A DNA stretch of 20,638 nt from Planctomycetota bacterium. Its GTDB lineage: Bacteria > Planctomycetota > Phycisphaerae > Tepidisphaerales > Tepidisphaeraceae. How positions within the stretch are numbered: position 1 is the first letter of the stretch; each line of letters begins with the position of its first letter. The notes under the pieces are model-generated. The model was not told the DNA's origin and did no database searches. It saw nothing but the letters and a program-made list of their open reading frames with translations. The stretch is taken from contig JAEZED010000093.1 in assembly GCA_023417885.1 (NCBI GenBank), positions 1 through 20,638 of the forward strand, read 5' to 3'. This document shows, piece by piece, positions 1-8,436 of this stretch. A program made the translations under genes and the position numbers.

Positions 1-47
1 AACCCCCCCCCCGCGGGCGGCGGGGGCGCGCCGCCCCCCCCCCCCCC
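1..47. repeat. Low-complexity C/G tract
   Basis: There is a run of ten C at 3-12, a G/C-only stretch, then a run of fourteen C at 34-47, ending 18 bases before the first start codon. The opposite strand would carry G-runs able to form quadruplex-type structure. Such homopolymers are also a common place for assembly error, and this one lies at the window edge. No promoter or ribosome-binding site can be recognised inside it. Confidence 0.7.
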
Positions 48-65
48 TTCTCGTATCATCCCGCC

Positions 66-1715
66 GTGCCCAGGCGCGTACCCCAATCCGCACGCCGCAA
101 GTCCACCGGCCCGCGCAGCGATGAGCCGCAGCACGCTTCCCAGGCCGGGACCGACGCCGCGCAAAGCGAGCGCGAGGCCCGGCTCCGGACCGCCGCGGTG
201 CTGCTGGTGATCCTCGCCCTGGCGGGGGTCGTGCGCGTCTACGGGATCGATCGCAACGGGCTCTGGTTCGACGAGTTGTGGACGCTGGCGATCAGTGCTG
301 GGCACGGGCTGGAGGCGGGCGTGCCGATCGACACCGTGCTGGACCCCGCCCCGCCGCCGCCCACGCGCCTTGCTGGCGCCGTGCCGGTGCTCGAGGTCTG
401 GCACGCGACGGACGAGAACGTCACGCATCCGCCGCTCTATTACTTTCTCCTGCGTATCTGGCGCGAGATCGTCGGCGAGGGCGATGTCGCGGCGCGCGTG
501 ATGTCGGTCGTCTTCTCGCTCGTCGCCGTGGTACTCACGTTCGATGTGGGCCGACTCCTGCACGGCCGCGCCGCCGGGCTCTGGGCGGCGGCGCTGATGG
601 CGATCGCGGCGCCGCAGGTGCTCTACGCGCAGGAAGCGCGGAACTACACGATTTTGCTGGCCCTCTCGCTCGCCGCCGCCGGGGCGCTGGTGCGGATCGA
701 GAAGTCGGGGCCGACATGGCCGCGCCTGGCGGGCCTCTGCCTCGCGCTGCTGGCGCTGGTGCTGTCCCACTACTTCGCGGTCGGCGCTGCGCTGGCGATG
801 GGGATCTGGGCACTGGTGCAGCTTCGCGGCCGGTCGCGCTGGGCGGCCCTGGGGGCGATGGCAGCGTCGGCGGTGCTGTTCCTGGTCATCTGGGGTCCGG
901 CGATGTGGCGCCAGCGGGAGGCGTTCGGCGTGAGCGGGGAGATGAACGCCTGGCTCTACGACCCCAACCCGGGGCGCGCGCTGCGCGCGTTCCTCGAGGC
1001 CCTTCAGGCGCCGGCCCGCCTGCTGGGCGCGACGGGCATCGTCGCAACGACCATCGGCTACGCCGCCGCCGCGCTTTATGCCCTTCCCTTCGTGCTGTGG
1101 CGGCGCCGGCCGGACTTGCGCCTGCCGGGGCTTTGGCTGCTCTGCACGGTGGGCGTGATCCTGCTGCTGGACGCGGCGCGCTCGAGCCTGCACCTGGAGC
1201 ACGTGCGGTACGTCCTGCTTGCGGGGCCTGCGCTCTCGCTCCTGCTAGCCGGGTTGCTCGCGCCGATGGCGAGGTGGCGCCATGCGCCGCCGGCGGTGGC
1301 GCTGGCAATCTGCGTTGCCCTCTTCCCGGTCGCCTGGAGCGAGGCCGAGGGACGCGCCGAGGACTGGCGCGGCGCCGCCGAGTACATCCGCCGGCTCGCG
1401 GGGCCGGGCGATGCCATCGTCATCAGCAGCGAAGGCTCGGTGCCCTTTTTCCCGAACCTGGCGTACCTCGGGATCTCTCACTACGTGGGAGAGGCGCCGG
1501 GCCCGTTGCTGCTCAGTGCCGGTGTGGTCGAGCCAGATCTCGCCGCGACGCTGCGCGAGCGGTCCGGCGCGGGCCGGGCGGTGTGGGTGATCACGGCGCC
1601 CGCGCCGATCCAGCCGGAGCTGGTCGTGCCGGGGGCGCGCTTCTTCGAACTGGGCGAGTTTCCGCCGAATGCCGTCGTCTGGCGCGGCCGATGGTCGGTT
1701 CAGGACGGCTCGTGA
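66..1715 (+). CDS. GT39-type (PMT/ArnT-like) membrane glycosyltransferase, copy 1
   Basis: This 549-residue polytopic membrane protein of the GT-C fold probably transfers a sugar from a polyprenyl-phosphate donor to a lipid or protein on the outer face of the cytoplasmic membrane. After a charged, proline-containing cytoplasmic N-terminus (about 1-40), the first membrane helix (about 42-58) leads into a loop with an Asp-Glu pair (D69-E70 in WFDELW), the usual catalytic position of the family. HPPLYY (121-126), QEARNY near 190 and about ten further hydrophobic segments follow. The start is a GTG without a clear Shine-Dalgarno, and the window begins only 65 bases upstream, so the true start could differ. 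It is a clear paralogue of the gene at 3076-4755. Acceptor and donor cannot be told from sequence. It ends 5 bases from the convergent gene at 1721, with no terminator visible. Confidence 0.85.
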   Translation: MPRRVPQSARRKSTGPRSDEPQHASQAGTDAAQSEREARLRTAAVLLVILALAGVVRVYGIDRNGLWFDELWTLAISAGHGLEAGVPIDTVLDPAPPPPTRLAGAVPVLEVWHATDENVTHPPLYYFLLRIWREIVGEGDVAARVMSVVFSLVAVVLTFDVGRLLHGRAAGLWAAALMAIAAPQVLYAQEARNYTILLALSLAAAGALVRIEKSGPTWPRLAGLCLALLALVLSHYFAVGAALAMGIWALVQLRGRSRWAALGAMAASAVLFLVIWGPAMWRQREAFGVSGEMNAWLYDPNPGRALRAFLEALQAPARLLGATGIVATTIGYAAAALYALPFVLWRRRPDLRLPGLWLLCTVGVILLLDAARSSLHLEHVRYVLLAGPALSLLLAGLLAPMARWRHAPPAVALAICVALFPVAWSEAEGRAEDWRGAAEYIRRLAGPGDAIVISSEGSVPFFPNLAYLGISHYVGEAPGPLLLSAGVVEPDLAATLRERSGAGRAVWVITAPAPIQPELVVPGARFFELGEFPPNAVVWRGRWSVQDGS

Positions 1716-1720
1716 GCGTC

Positions 1721-2386
1721 TCAGCGCTGCCGTCCCTCGATCGCCATCAGCAGCACCGCCGCCGCAAGGCCGAGGCGACGGTCGAGACCCTCGCCGCCGC
1801 CCGAGAACTCGCACTGCATCTTCCGGACGAAGGGATTGAAGTTCTGGCGCATCTCCATCACGCGCCGGCCCCCGATCTCCGCGTGGAAGACCTGCGGCAT
1901 GAAGGCGGCCGCCATGTCGACGAAGCGCCGGATGAAGGCCTTGGCCGCGCTGTCCTCCTGGATGGTGCCGATGACGCGGTCGTCGGGCCCGAGGATCTCC
2001 CAGGCGTCGCGCACGAGGCTCGTGAACCCCTTGCGCCGAAGCGCCCCGATCTTCACGCCGCCGTCCGGGTGGGTGGCGTACTGGAGCGTCTGCCCTGGCG
2101 AAAAGGCCTCGCCTCCGCTCGCATCGGCCGTCAGGTCGAGCACGTCGTACGCCGCCGACCAGTCGATGATGTGCCGGGCCTTGATCTTCATCACCGGCAG
2201 GCTCTCCCCCTCGCCGGCGAACAGGCTGATGTCCTCGCGCAGCTTGAACGCCTTGAGCTTGCAGTAGAGCACGACGTTGCCCGCCGGGTCGTAGACGTGA
2301 AACGCCTCTCCCAGCAGCTTGAAGACCTTCTGGCGGATCAGGAATCGGTCGTGAGCGAGGGCGGCGGAGAGGGAGGGGACACTCAT
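1721..2386 (-). CDS. LURP-one-related / phospholipid scramblase-like protein
   Basis: This 221-residue soluble protein has the look of the LURP-one-related/Tubby-like fold. An N-terminal FLIRQKVFKLLGEAFHVYDP segment is followed by paired beta-strand motifs (NVVLYCKLKAFKLRED, then WEILGPDDRVIGTIQED). A hydrophobic C-terminal helix (LGLAAAVLLMAIE, about 203-215) resembles the buried helix of the fold. Bacterial members are of unknown function, and scramblase activity should not be assumed. The ATG has no good Shine-Dalgarno. It is divergent from the DUF2585 gene across 59 bases and convergent with the glycosyltransferase at 66-1715, only 5 bases away. The family call rests on the strand pattern and on KVFKL/ISLFAGEGE-like motifs recalled from the family, without an alignment. 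Confidence 0.72.
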   Translation of the reverse strand: MSVPSLSAALAHDRFLIRQKVFKLLGEAFHVYDPAGNVVLYCKLKAFKLREDISLFAGEGESLPVMKIKARHIIDWSAAYDVLDLTADASGGEAFSPGQTLQYATHPDGGVKIGALRRKGFTSLVRDAWEILGPDDRVIGTIQEDSAAKAFIRRFVDMAAAFMPQVFHAEIGGRRVMEMRQNFNPFVRKMQCEFSGGGEGLDRRLGLAAAVLLMAIEGRQR

Positions 2387-2445
2387 GGCGGCGGGCGTTG
2401 TACCCGCGCCGGCGCGGCGCAGGCAACCGTCGGATCGCGCGTCAC

Positions 2446-3063
2446 ATGCATCGGCCGCTCCGGGGCGTTATTCTCCAGCCGGTGCAAACGACCCTCCCAC
2501 CGCCTCCTGCCAAGCATCACCTGCTGATCACCGGCGGGATCATTCTGCTGGCCGCCGGCGTGCTCCTGGCGATGGGGCGCGGGGCGATCAGCGCCAGCGG
2601 GCGAGTCATGCTCTGGGTGGGGGAGGCCGGCAGCAGCGAGACGTCGCAACAAATCTTCGACTGGTACTCCTTCTCGCACGTCATTCACGGGATCGCCTTT
2701 TACGCCCTGTTTCGCCTGGCGAGCTTCGGGAGATGGTCGGTAGGAACCTGCCTCATCGCCGCCGTGGCGCTGGAGGCGGCATGGGAGATCTTCGAGAACA
2801 CGCCATTCACGATCGACCGCTACCGAACGGCGACGATCGCGCTGAACTACTACGGCGACAGCGTGCTGAACAGCGTGATGGACATCCTCTGCTGCGTCGC
2901 GGGGTTCTTCCTGGCCTGGCGCGTGCCGGTCTGGGTCGCACTTGGGCTGGTTTTCGTCATGGAGGTCGGCGTGGCGATGGTGATCCGGGACAATCTCACG
3001 CTGAACGTCATCATGTTCCTCTGGCCGATCGACGCGATCCTGAAGTGGCAGTCCGGCGCCTGA
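2446..3063 (+). CDS. DUF2585 (UPF0314) family membrane protein
   Basis: This integral membrane protein has about 205 residues and about five hydrophobic helices. It carries the signature stretches I associate with DUF2585/UPF0314: DWYSFSHVIHGIAFYALF, then EAAWEIFENTPFTIDRYR, then TIALNYYGDSVLNSVMD. Histidine, glutamate and aspartate residues near membrane boundaries suggest a catalytic or metal site, but no function is established. I chose ATG 2446. In-frame alternatives are TTG 2398, which would add an arginine-rich extension, and GTG 2482, which begins just before the proline run and first helix. It lies 12 bases upstream of the second glycosyltransferase, so the two are probably one transcript. 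A role in the same envelope process is an inference from position only. Confidence 0.85.
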   Translation: MHRPLRGVILQPVQTTLPPPPAKHHLLITGGIILLAAGVLLAMGRGAISASGRVMLWVGEAGSSETSQQIFDWYSFSHVIHGIAFYALFRLASFGRWSVGTCLIAAVALEAAWEIFENTPFTIDRYRTATIALNYYGDSVLNSVMDILCCVAGFFLAWRVPVWVALGLVFVMEVGVAMVIRDNLTLNVIMFLWPIDAILKWQSGA

Positions 3064-3075
3064 GCCGACCATTGC

Positions 3076-4755
3076 ATGACGAGCAACGACGCTCCATCCC
3101 CGCAGGCGCCACGCCCCGCCGACGAGGCGCAGGCGATCGAGCACGCGCCCGCCGCTGCGCCCGACGCGCCGCCGTCCGCTCCCCTGCCCGCGTCCGGCAC
3201 GCCGCGCCGCGGGCACCTCGTAATCCTCGCGCTCATCGTGCTGGGGGCGCTTGGCCTGCGCGTCTACGAGCTCGATCGCCGCAGCATCTGGATGGACGAG
3301 ATCTGGGCGATGTGCGTGTCGGCGGGGCATGAGCTGGAATCGGTTCAGCCGCTGGACGTGGTCATCGACCCCCCGCCGGCGCCGCCCAGCTCGCTGCGCG
3401 AGGCCGTGCCTTGGTGGGAAGTCTGGTACAAGTCCAAGGCGACGACGCATCCGCCGCTCTACTACGTCGTGCTGCGCCTCTGGCGCGAGGCGATGGGGGA
3501 ATCGCAGGCGGTCGCGCGGGCTTTGTCCGTCGTCTTCTCGATGGCCTCGCTCCTGCTGCTGTGGGACCTGGCACGGCGAACGCTCGGCCCCACCGCCGCG
3601 CTCTGGTCCGCGGCGCTGATGGCGGTCGCGGTGCCGCAGGTGGTGCAGGCGCAGGAGGTACGCAACTACGCGTTCCAGCTCGTGCTTGCGCTGCTTGCCG
3701 CCTGGTCGCTGGTGCGTATCGAGCGCGACGGCCTCTCCCCGATGCGACTGGCATTGCTCGTCGTCGCGCTGCTGGCGGGGATGCTCAATCACTACTTCTC
3801 GCTCGGGGTCTACACCGGGCTGTTGATCTGGACGCTGCTGACCCTGCGCGGCCGCACCCTCGGGTGGACGGTCGGTGCGTTCGTGGCGTCGGGCCTCCTC
3901 TTTCTCCTGGCGTGGGGGGCGGACTTCCGAGAACAGATGCAGATCTTCCGTGTCGGGCCGGAGACGAACGACTGGCTTTACGACGCCCGCCCCGGCCGGG
4001 CGTGGCGCGCGCTGGGCCAGGCGATGCTCGTCCCTGCGGAGCTGATCGCGCCGATCGACGAGCGGACGCGTCTGGCCGCCTACCTCGGGGCGGCGCTGTA
4101 CGTGCTGCCCCCGTTCCTCTGGAAGCGCCGCCCGGAGCTGCGCCTGCCGTGGATCTGGCTCGTCAGCAGCGTCGGGCTGCTGCTGGCGCTGGACATCGCC
4201 CGCTCCACGCTGCACCTGACGCACCTGCGCTACTCGTTCGTCGCCTCGCCGGCCGTCTACATGCTGCTCTGCGGCATCGTCGCGCCAATGCGCTGGGTGC
4301 GTCACCTGCTGCCCGCAGCCGCTGCCCTGAGCTGCGCGCTGCCCCTGCGCACGCATTACACCGAGCCGTACGTCGATTGGCGCTGGCCGATCGACGACCT
4401 GCGCGCGTGGACCGAGCCGGGGGACGTGCTGGTCTTCACGAGCGAGGGGGGGCCTTACTACCAGGTTCATCTCGCATTCGTGTCGATAGGCCACTACCTT
4501 GGGGAGTTCCCCGGCCCCGTCGTGCTCACGCAGCGCAACCTGCCCCGGGAAGTGACCGACAAACTTGCTGCCCGGGGACGCACCACCTGGCTGATCACCG
4601 GTCAGGGGCCGACAGAGCCCGATCGCATTGTGCCCGGAGCGACGGTGCACGAGAGATATCCGTTTCACGGCACCATCGATGTCTGGCGCCTGACCTGGAA
4701 CGACGACGGCCCCACAACTGGCCCCAGCCAGGCGGGACCGAGCTCGACCGACTGA
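3076..4755 (+). CDS. GT39-type (PMT/ArnT-like) membrane glycosyltransferase, copy 2
   Basis: This 559-residue polytopic protein is a paralogue of the gene at 66-1715. Its N-terminal 45 residues are rich in Pro and Ala and presumably cytoplasmic. They are followed by a first helix (about 47-64) and the Asp-Glu pair D74-E75 in IWMDEIW. HPPLYY (125-130) and QEVRNY lie at positions matching copy 1, and the two proteins can be aligned by eye along most of their length (shared PPLYY, LRLWRE/LRIWRE, SVVFS, AALMA, HYF). The family adds a sugar from a lipid-phosphate donor outside the membrane; the acceptor is unknown. It follows the DUF2585 gene by 12 bases and stops 3 bases before the convergent glycerol kinase stop. 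There is no intrinsic terminator between them. Confidence 0.85.
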   Translation: MTSNDAPSPQAPRPADEAQAIEHAPAAAPDAPPSAPLPASGTPRRGHLVILALIVLGALGLRVYELDRRSIWMDEIWAMCVSAGHELESVQPLDVVIDPPPAPPSSLREAVPWWEVWYKSKATTHPPLYYVVLRLWREAMGESQAVARALSVVFSMASLLLLWDLARRTLGPTAALWSAALMAVAVPQVVQAQEVRNYAFQLVLALLAAWSLVRIERDGLSPMRLALLVVALLAGMLNHYFSLGVYTGLLIWTLLTLRGRTLGWTVGAFVASGLLFLLAWGADFREQMQIFRVGPETNDWLYDARPGRAWRALGQAMLVPAELIAPIDERTRLAAYLGAALYVLPPFLWKRRPELRLPWIWLVSSVGLLLALDIARSTLHLTHLRYSFVASPAVYMLLCGIVAPMRWVRHLLPAAAALSCALPLRTHYTEPYVDWRWPIDDLRAWTEPGDVLVFTSEGGPYYQVHLAFVSIGHYLGEFPGPVVLTQRNLPREVTDKLAARGRTTWLITGQGPTEPDRIVPGATVHERYPFHGTIDVWRLTWNDDGPTTGPSQAGPSSTD

Positions 4756-4758
4756 CCT

Positions 4759-6297
4759 TCACCGCGCGCCGAGCCAGCCGCGCGAGCGCTCGACCGCGCG
4801 ATGCCACGTCTCCCGCAGCGCACGCCGCTCGCCTTCGCCGATCGACGGCTCGAACGTCCGTTCGATCCGGCGCAGCTTGCGAAGCGCCGATTCGTCCTTC
4901 CAGAAACCGACCGCCAGCCCGGCGGCGAAAGCGGCGCCGGCGGCCGTGCTCTCCGTGTAGGCCGGCCGCGCTACCGGCACGCCCAGCACGTCCGCCTGGA
5001 ACTGGAGCATCCGGTCGTTCACCGCCATTCCGCCGTCCACGTTCAGCACCGCCAAGGCGCGCCCGCTGTCGGCGGTCATGGCGTCGAAGACGTCGGCCGA
5101 CTGGAAGCACGTGGCGTCCAGCGCAGCGCGGGCGATATGGGCGCGGGTGGACTGCGCGGTAAGGCCCAGGATCGTGCCGCGGGCCGTGGAGTCCCAGTAA
5201 GGCGCGAAGAGACCGCCGAATGCCGGCACGAAGATCACGCCGTTCGAGTCCGTCGCCCCGTCGGCCAGCGCCTCGACATCGGGCGAGGCTTCGATGATGC
5301 CCAGGTTGTCGCGCAACCATTGCACGAGGCTGCCCGCCACCGCGACGCTCCCTTCCAGCGCGTAAACCGGCGGACGCCCGGCGAATTGGCACGCGGGCGT
5401 CGTCAACAGCCCCGCAGCGCTTGCGACCGGGGTGTCGCCGGTGTTCAGCAGCATGAAGCAGCCGGTGCCGTAGGTGTTCTTCGCCTCGCCCGGCTCGAAG
5501 CAGCACTGGCCGAAGAGCGCCGCCTGCTGGTCGCCGAGCACGGCGGCAACGGGGATCTCGCCCGCGAATGGCCCGCTGCGCATCGTGACGCCGAAGTTTC
5601 CGGCCACGCTCGGCTGGATCTCGGGCAGCAGTTGTCGCGGGATGTCGAACGCCTCCAGCAGGTCGTCGCGCCAGGCGAGCTCGCCCAGGCCCATCAGCAT
5701 CGTGCGCGAGGCGTTGGTGACGTCGGTGACGAAGCGCCCGGTGAGGTGCCGCAACAGCCAGGTGTCCACCGTCCCGAAGCAGAGCTCCCCCTGCTCGGCG
5801 CGATGGCGCGCTCCCGGCACGTTCTCGAGCAGCCACGCCAGCTTCGTGGCGGAGAAGTAGGTGGCGATCGGCAGGCCCGTCGCCGGGCGAAAGCGGTCGA
5901 TGCCCGGCGTCGTGAACGCGCTCTTCCCGCGCGACGTGAGCGCGCCCTCGCGCTTCAGCGTCTCGCACAGATCGGCGGTTCGCGCGTCGGACCAGACGAT
6001 CGCGTTGTGCACCGGCCGCCCCGTGTCGCGCTCCCAGAGGAGCGTCGTTTCGCGCTGGTTGGTGAGCCCGACGGCGGCGATGTCGGCCGAGGAGGCGCCG
6101 GCACGGGCGATCGCCTCGGCGACGACGGCGGCGGTATTGGCCCAGAGCTCCTGCGGATCGTGCTCCAGCCAGCCGGGCCGGGGCGTGATCTGCCGATGTT
6201 CCCGCTGCGCCGAGGCGGCGGGAGCGCCCGCCTCGTCGAAGAGGATGCAGCGCGTCGAGGTGGTCCCGGCGTCGATTGCGGCGATGAGGCGGGGCAT
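4759..6297 (-). CDS. glpK: Glycerol kinase
   Basis: This FGGY-family cytoplasmic kinase phosphorylates glycerol with ATP to sn-glycerol 3-phosphate. From ATG 6297 it is 512 residues, close to the usual length of about 500. Visible motifs are the N-terminal phosphate loop AAIDAGTTSTR, LTNQRETT (Arg-Glu glycerol contacts), IVWSDART, VLGDQQAALFGQ (the catalytic/substrate Asp) and GTGCFMLLNTG of the second phosphate loop, with GLFAPYWDSTARG further on. The common Gln in IDQGTT is Ala here. A GTG at 6333 would add 12 residues but lies inside an inverted repeat; neither start has a strong Shine-Dalgarno. No facilitator (glpF) or dehydrogenase (glpD) is adjacent. The phosphatase gene lies 68 bases upstream on the same strand, so read-through transcription is possible. 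Confidence 0.95.
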   Translation of the reverse strand: MPRLIAAIDAGTTSTRCILFDEAGAPAASAQREHRQITPRPGWLEHDPQELWANTAAVVAEAIARAGASSADIAAVGLTNQRETTLLWERDTGRPVHNAIVWSDARTADLCETLKREGALTSRGKSAFTTPGIDRFRPATGLPIATYFSATKLAWLLENVPGARHRAEQGELCFGTVDTWLLRHLTGRFVTDVTNASRTMLMGLGELAWRDDLLEAFDIPRQLLPEIQPSVAGNFGVTMRSGPFAGEIPVAAVLGDQQAALFGQCCFEPGEAKNTYGTGCFMLLNTGDTPVASAAGLLTTPACQFAGRPPVYALEGSVAVAGSLVQWLRDNLGIIEASPDVEALADGATDSNGVIFVPAFGGLFAPYWDSTARGTILGLTAQSTRAHIARAALDATCFQSADVFDAMTADSGRALAVLNVDGGMAVNDRMLQFQADVLGVPVARPAYTESTAAGAAFAAGLAVGFWKDESALRKLRRIERTFEPSIGEGERRALRETWHRAVERSRGWLGAR

Positions 6298-6314
6298 GCG
6301 CGCCGTTATATCCG

Positions 6315-6338
6315 CTTGCGTGTCCTCGCTCACGCAAG
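6315..6338 (-). promoter_or_regulatory. Inverted repeat between phosphatase and glpK
   Basis: There is a perfect 8-bp inverted repeat, CTTGCGTG (6315-6322) and CACGCAAG (6331-6338), with an 8-base loop. It lies in the 68-base gap between the phosphatase stop and glpK ATG 6297. Transcribed on the - strand it would form a hairpin without a U-tract, so it may be an operator, an RNA processing site or a leader structure rather than a terminator. The alternative glpK GTG (6333) falls inside one arm. Confidence 0.5.
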
Positions 6339-6365
6339 GGCCCCCCGCGGTGCGCGCGCGGCGCC

Positions 6366-8108
6366 TCAGGCGCGCACCAGCACCGCCGTCGCGTCGTCGG
6401 CCAGGCGCGTCGTGCCGGCGTGTTCCACGACTGCATCGAAAACCGACGCCACCGGATCGGGCGTCCCCAGGCTGCGGCAGAGAACTTCCTTGGTGCGCGC
6501 GAGGCCGAACTCGTCCCGATCCTCGAAGGTCACCCCGTTCGCCGGCTGCTCCACGATCCCGTCGCTCACCACCAGGACGCAGTCTCCCTCACCGAAAGGG
6601 ACCGTCTCGGCCGTATACGCCCCTTCCGGCATCACACCCACCGGCAGACCGCCGCCTCCGGTCAGTTCGTGGCAGTTGCCCGAAGCGTCGGCGAGGATGC
6701 CCAAGCCATGCCCGGCATCGACGTAAGTCAGCCGCGCGCGCTCGCGATCGAAGACGCCGACCCAGAGGGTGACGAAGCGGTTCGCAGGCCTGCGCGGGTG
6801 GACGAAGCCGTTGAGCAGGTGCACGACCCGCGCCAGGTCTTCCTCCTCGGTGAGCAGCGCGTGCAGGAAGCCCTGGGTCGCGGTCATCAGCACGCCCGCG
6901 GCGACGCCCTTCCCGGAGACGTCCCCCAGCGCCACCGCCAGCTTCCCCGGACCGAGCTCGATCAGGTCGAAGAAGTCGCCACCCACCCCGCGGCCGGCGC
7001 GGCTCTCGCCCAGCACGCGGAATCCCCCCGCCGTTACGGCGCGCTTCGGCAGTATCCACTGCTGCGCCGCCGCGGCGGCCTTGAGGTCGGCGTCGAGCTC
7101 CATCGCCCGGAGCTCCATCTCAAGTCGCTTCAGGTTCGAGAGCGCGAGGCTGGCGATGCGCGAGAGGGCGATGCAGAAGGCGATGGCGTTCTCCTGATCC
7201 GCCGCCACCTGCTGGAGCACCGTCTCCCCACGCTGATCCAGGTAGAGGAACATCGAGGGCGTCTCCCCCAGCAGGATCGGCACGCACAGCGCCCGCGTGA
7301 TCTCCATCTGAACAATGCTCTGGCTCACCGGGGCGACCGAGTCGTCGGCCCGAACCTCCGCCACCTCCCCGCCGCGCGCCGCGTCGAGCAGCGAGCGGCT
7401 GAAGGTGAACCCCCCGCCGGTGGCATGCGCGCCGTTGACGCTGGTCGCCAGCACGTCGAAACGGCCGCCCGTGTCCAGCGGCTTCAGCACGGCGCCGTTG
7501 CTCAGGTTCGTCCCTTCCTTCGCCAGGCGCAGCAGGCGCTCCGCCAGCTCACGCTCGTCCTTCACGTCGTGCAGCGCCGCGGCGCTGGAGAGCAGGAGGT
7601 GGAGCCGCTCCTGCTGGAGCGGGCCGGCGTCGTCCGCCTTCAGGTTGCGCACGAACGTCGAGGGCTCCTGCTCCGCCTCGATGCGCAACCCGCGGGGCGT
7701 CGGCGATTCGCTGACCAGGAACGTCCACGGCGTGATGCGAACCTGGTCGCCCAGGCGCAGGGGCATCTCTTCCCCCTCGACGAGCCGGCGGCCGTTGAGG
7801 AAGGTCCCCCACCGGCTCCCGGCATCCTCGACGTGCCACGTGCCCGGTGAGGCCTCGCCCCCTTCGGTGCGGTGAATGAACCGGGCGTGCCGGCGCGACA
7901 CCTGCTCGGCGCCGCCGAGGTGCAGGTCGCACGAGTCGTGCCGGCCCAACACGAGGCCGGAGCCGCCGCGGCGAGGATCCAGCTCCATCGCCGGTCGCGG
8001 CGGGCCCGCGACCGCGACGAGATACGTTGCCGATCCCATGCCCGCAGACATGGGCACCATCGTCTGCGGCATGGCATACGTGGCTTCAGGTCCGGGAATG
8101 GCGCTCAT
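6366..8108 (-). CDS. FHA-GAF-SpoIIE/PP2C-type serine phosphatase
   Basis: This 580-residue cytoplasmic signalling protein has three domains. The FHA domain (about 30-132) shows LGRHDSCDL, SRRH (71-74) and the NG of FLNGRRL, the residues that bind phosphothreonine. A GAF-like sensor follows (about 165-325, ALCVPILL strand). After a helical linker comes a PPM/SpoIIE phosphatase domain (about 345-580) with GGDFFD (376-381), GDVSGKG (395-401), YVDAGHG near 463, SDG (515-517) and DDAT (571-574). The metal-binding aspartates are all present, so it should be active. I chose ATG 8108 over an upstream in-frame start (8159) because the FHA follows at a normal distance; no strong Shine-Dalgarno is visible for either. 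It is divergent from a Ser/Thr kinase, whose phosphothreonines are plausible ligands. RsbU-like control of an anti-sigma pathway is also possible, but no STAS partner is in view. Confidence 0.93.
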   Translation of the reverse strand: MSAIPGPEATYAMPQTMVPMSAGMGSATYLVAVAGPPRPAMELDPRRGGSGLVLGRHDSCDLHLGGAEQVSRRHARFIHRTEGGEASPGTWHVEDAGSRWGTFLNGRRLVEGEEMPLRLGDQVRITPWTFLVSESPTPRGLRIEAEQEPSTFVRNLKADDAGPLQQERLHLLLSSAAALHDVKDERELAERLLRLAKEGTNLSNGAVLKPLDTGGRFDVLATSVNGAHATGGGFTFSRSLLDAARGGEVAEVRADDSVAPVSQSIVQMEITRALCVPILLGETPSMFLYLDQRGETVLQQVAADQENAIAFCIALSRIASLALSNLKRLEMELRAMELDADLKAAAAAQQWILPKRAVTAGGFRVLGESRAGRGVGGDFFDLIELGPGKLAVALGDVSGKGVAAGVLMTATQGFLHALLTEEEDLARVVHLLNGFVHPRRPANRFVTLWVGVFDRERARLTYVDAGHGLGILADASGNCHELTGGGGLPVGVMPEGAYTAETVPFGEGDCVLVVSDGIVEQPANGVTFEDRDEFGLARTKEVLCRSLGTPDPVASVFDAVVEHAGTTRLADDATAVLVRA

Positions 8109-8164
8109 GGCGGCAGGATACCGCCACAAGCCCGCGGAACGACGCGGTGGGGCGCCCAATTCCG

Positions 8165-8193
8165 TTGCGAAGAGGTTGCGGTTCCCTTACATT
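8165..8193 (+). promoter_or_regulatory. Possible sigma70-type promoter
   Basis: TTGCGA (8165-8170) and TACATT (8188-8193) are separated by exactly 17 bases, matching four of six consensus bases each. They lie in the 328-base region between the divergent phosphatase and kinase genes and would drive the kinase with a leader of roughly 240 bases. In GC-rich DNA from a phylum with poorly known promoters this remains a weak call. I found no comparable match facing the phosphatase. Confidence 0.25.
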
Positions 8194-8436
8194 CACCGAT
8201 GGTGGAAGCCGGGAGGCCCCGCCGACTTCCTGCTTCGCATCGTGGGCAAGTTCAACCGGAGCCGACTGGTGTCCGCGAGTGTCCCGGGAGTGGTGGGGCG
8301 CGTTGGAATGGACGTCTGGCGAGATTGGCCGGGGTCGTTCCGGCGCACGTGCGCCTCGTGGGCGGGGGTAACTTTCGTCACCCTCGCGGGTTGACCTTCC
8401 CTGACGCGCTTGCCGCCACCCCTTACGGAGCCGCCC

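Noticed and set aside
2383..4668. 761-codon open frame on the - strand opposite DUF2585 and the second glycosyltransferase
   Set aside because: It is rich in Arg, His, Gln and Pro without any recognisable domain, and mirrors real genes on the other strand. Long antisense frames are expected at this GC content.
6302..6313. TATAAC-like -10 element just upstream of glpK
   Set aside because: It lies 14 bases from ATG 6297 with no -35 at 16-18 bases; the nearest TTG hexamer is 21 bases away and inside the inverted repeat.
4801..6726. 641-codon open frame on the + strand opposite glpK
   Set aside because: The glpK motifs on the - strand are unambiguous, and the + frame is low-complexity with no family resemblance.
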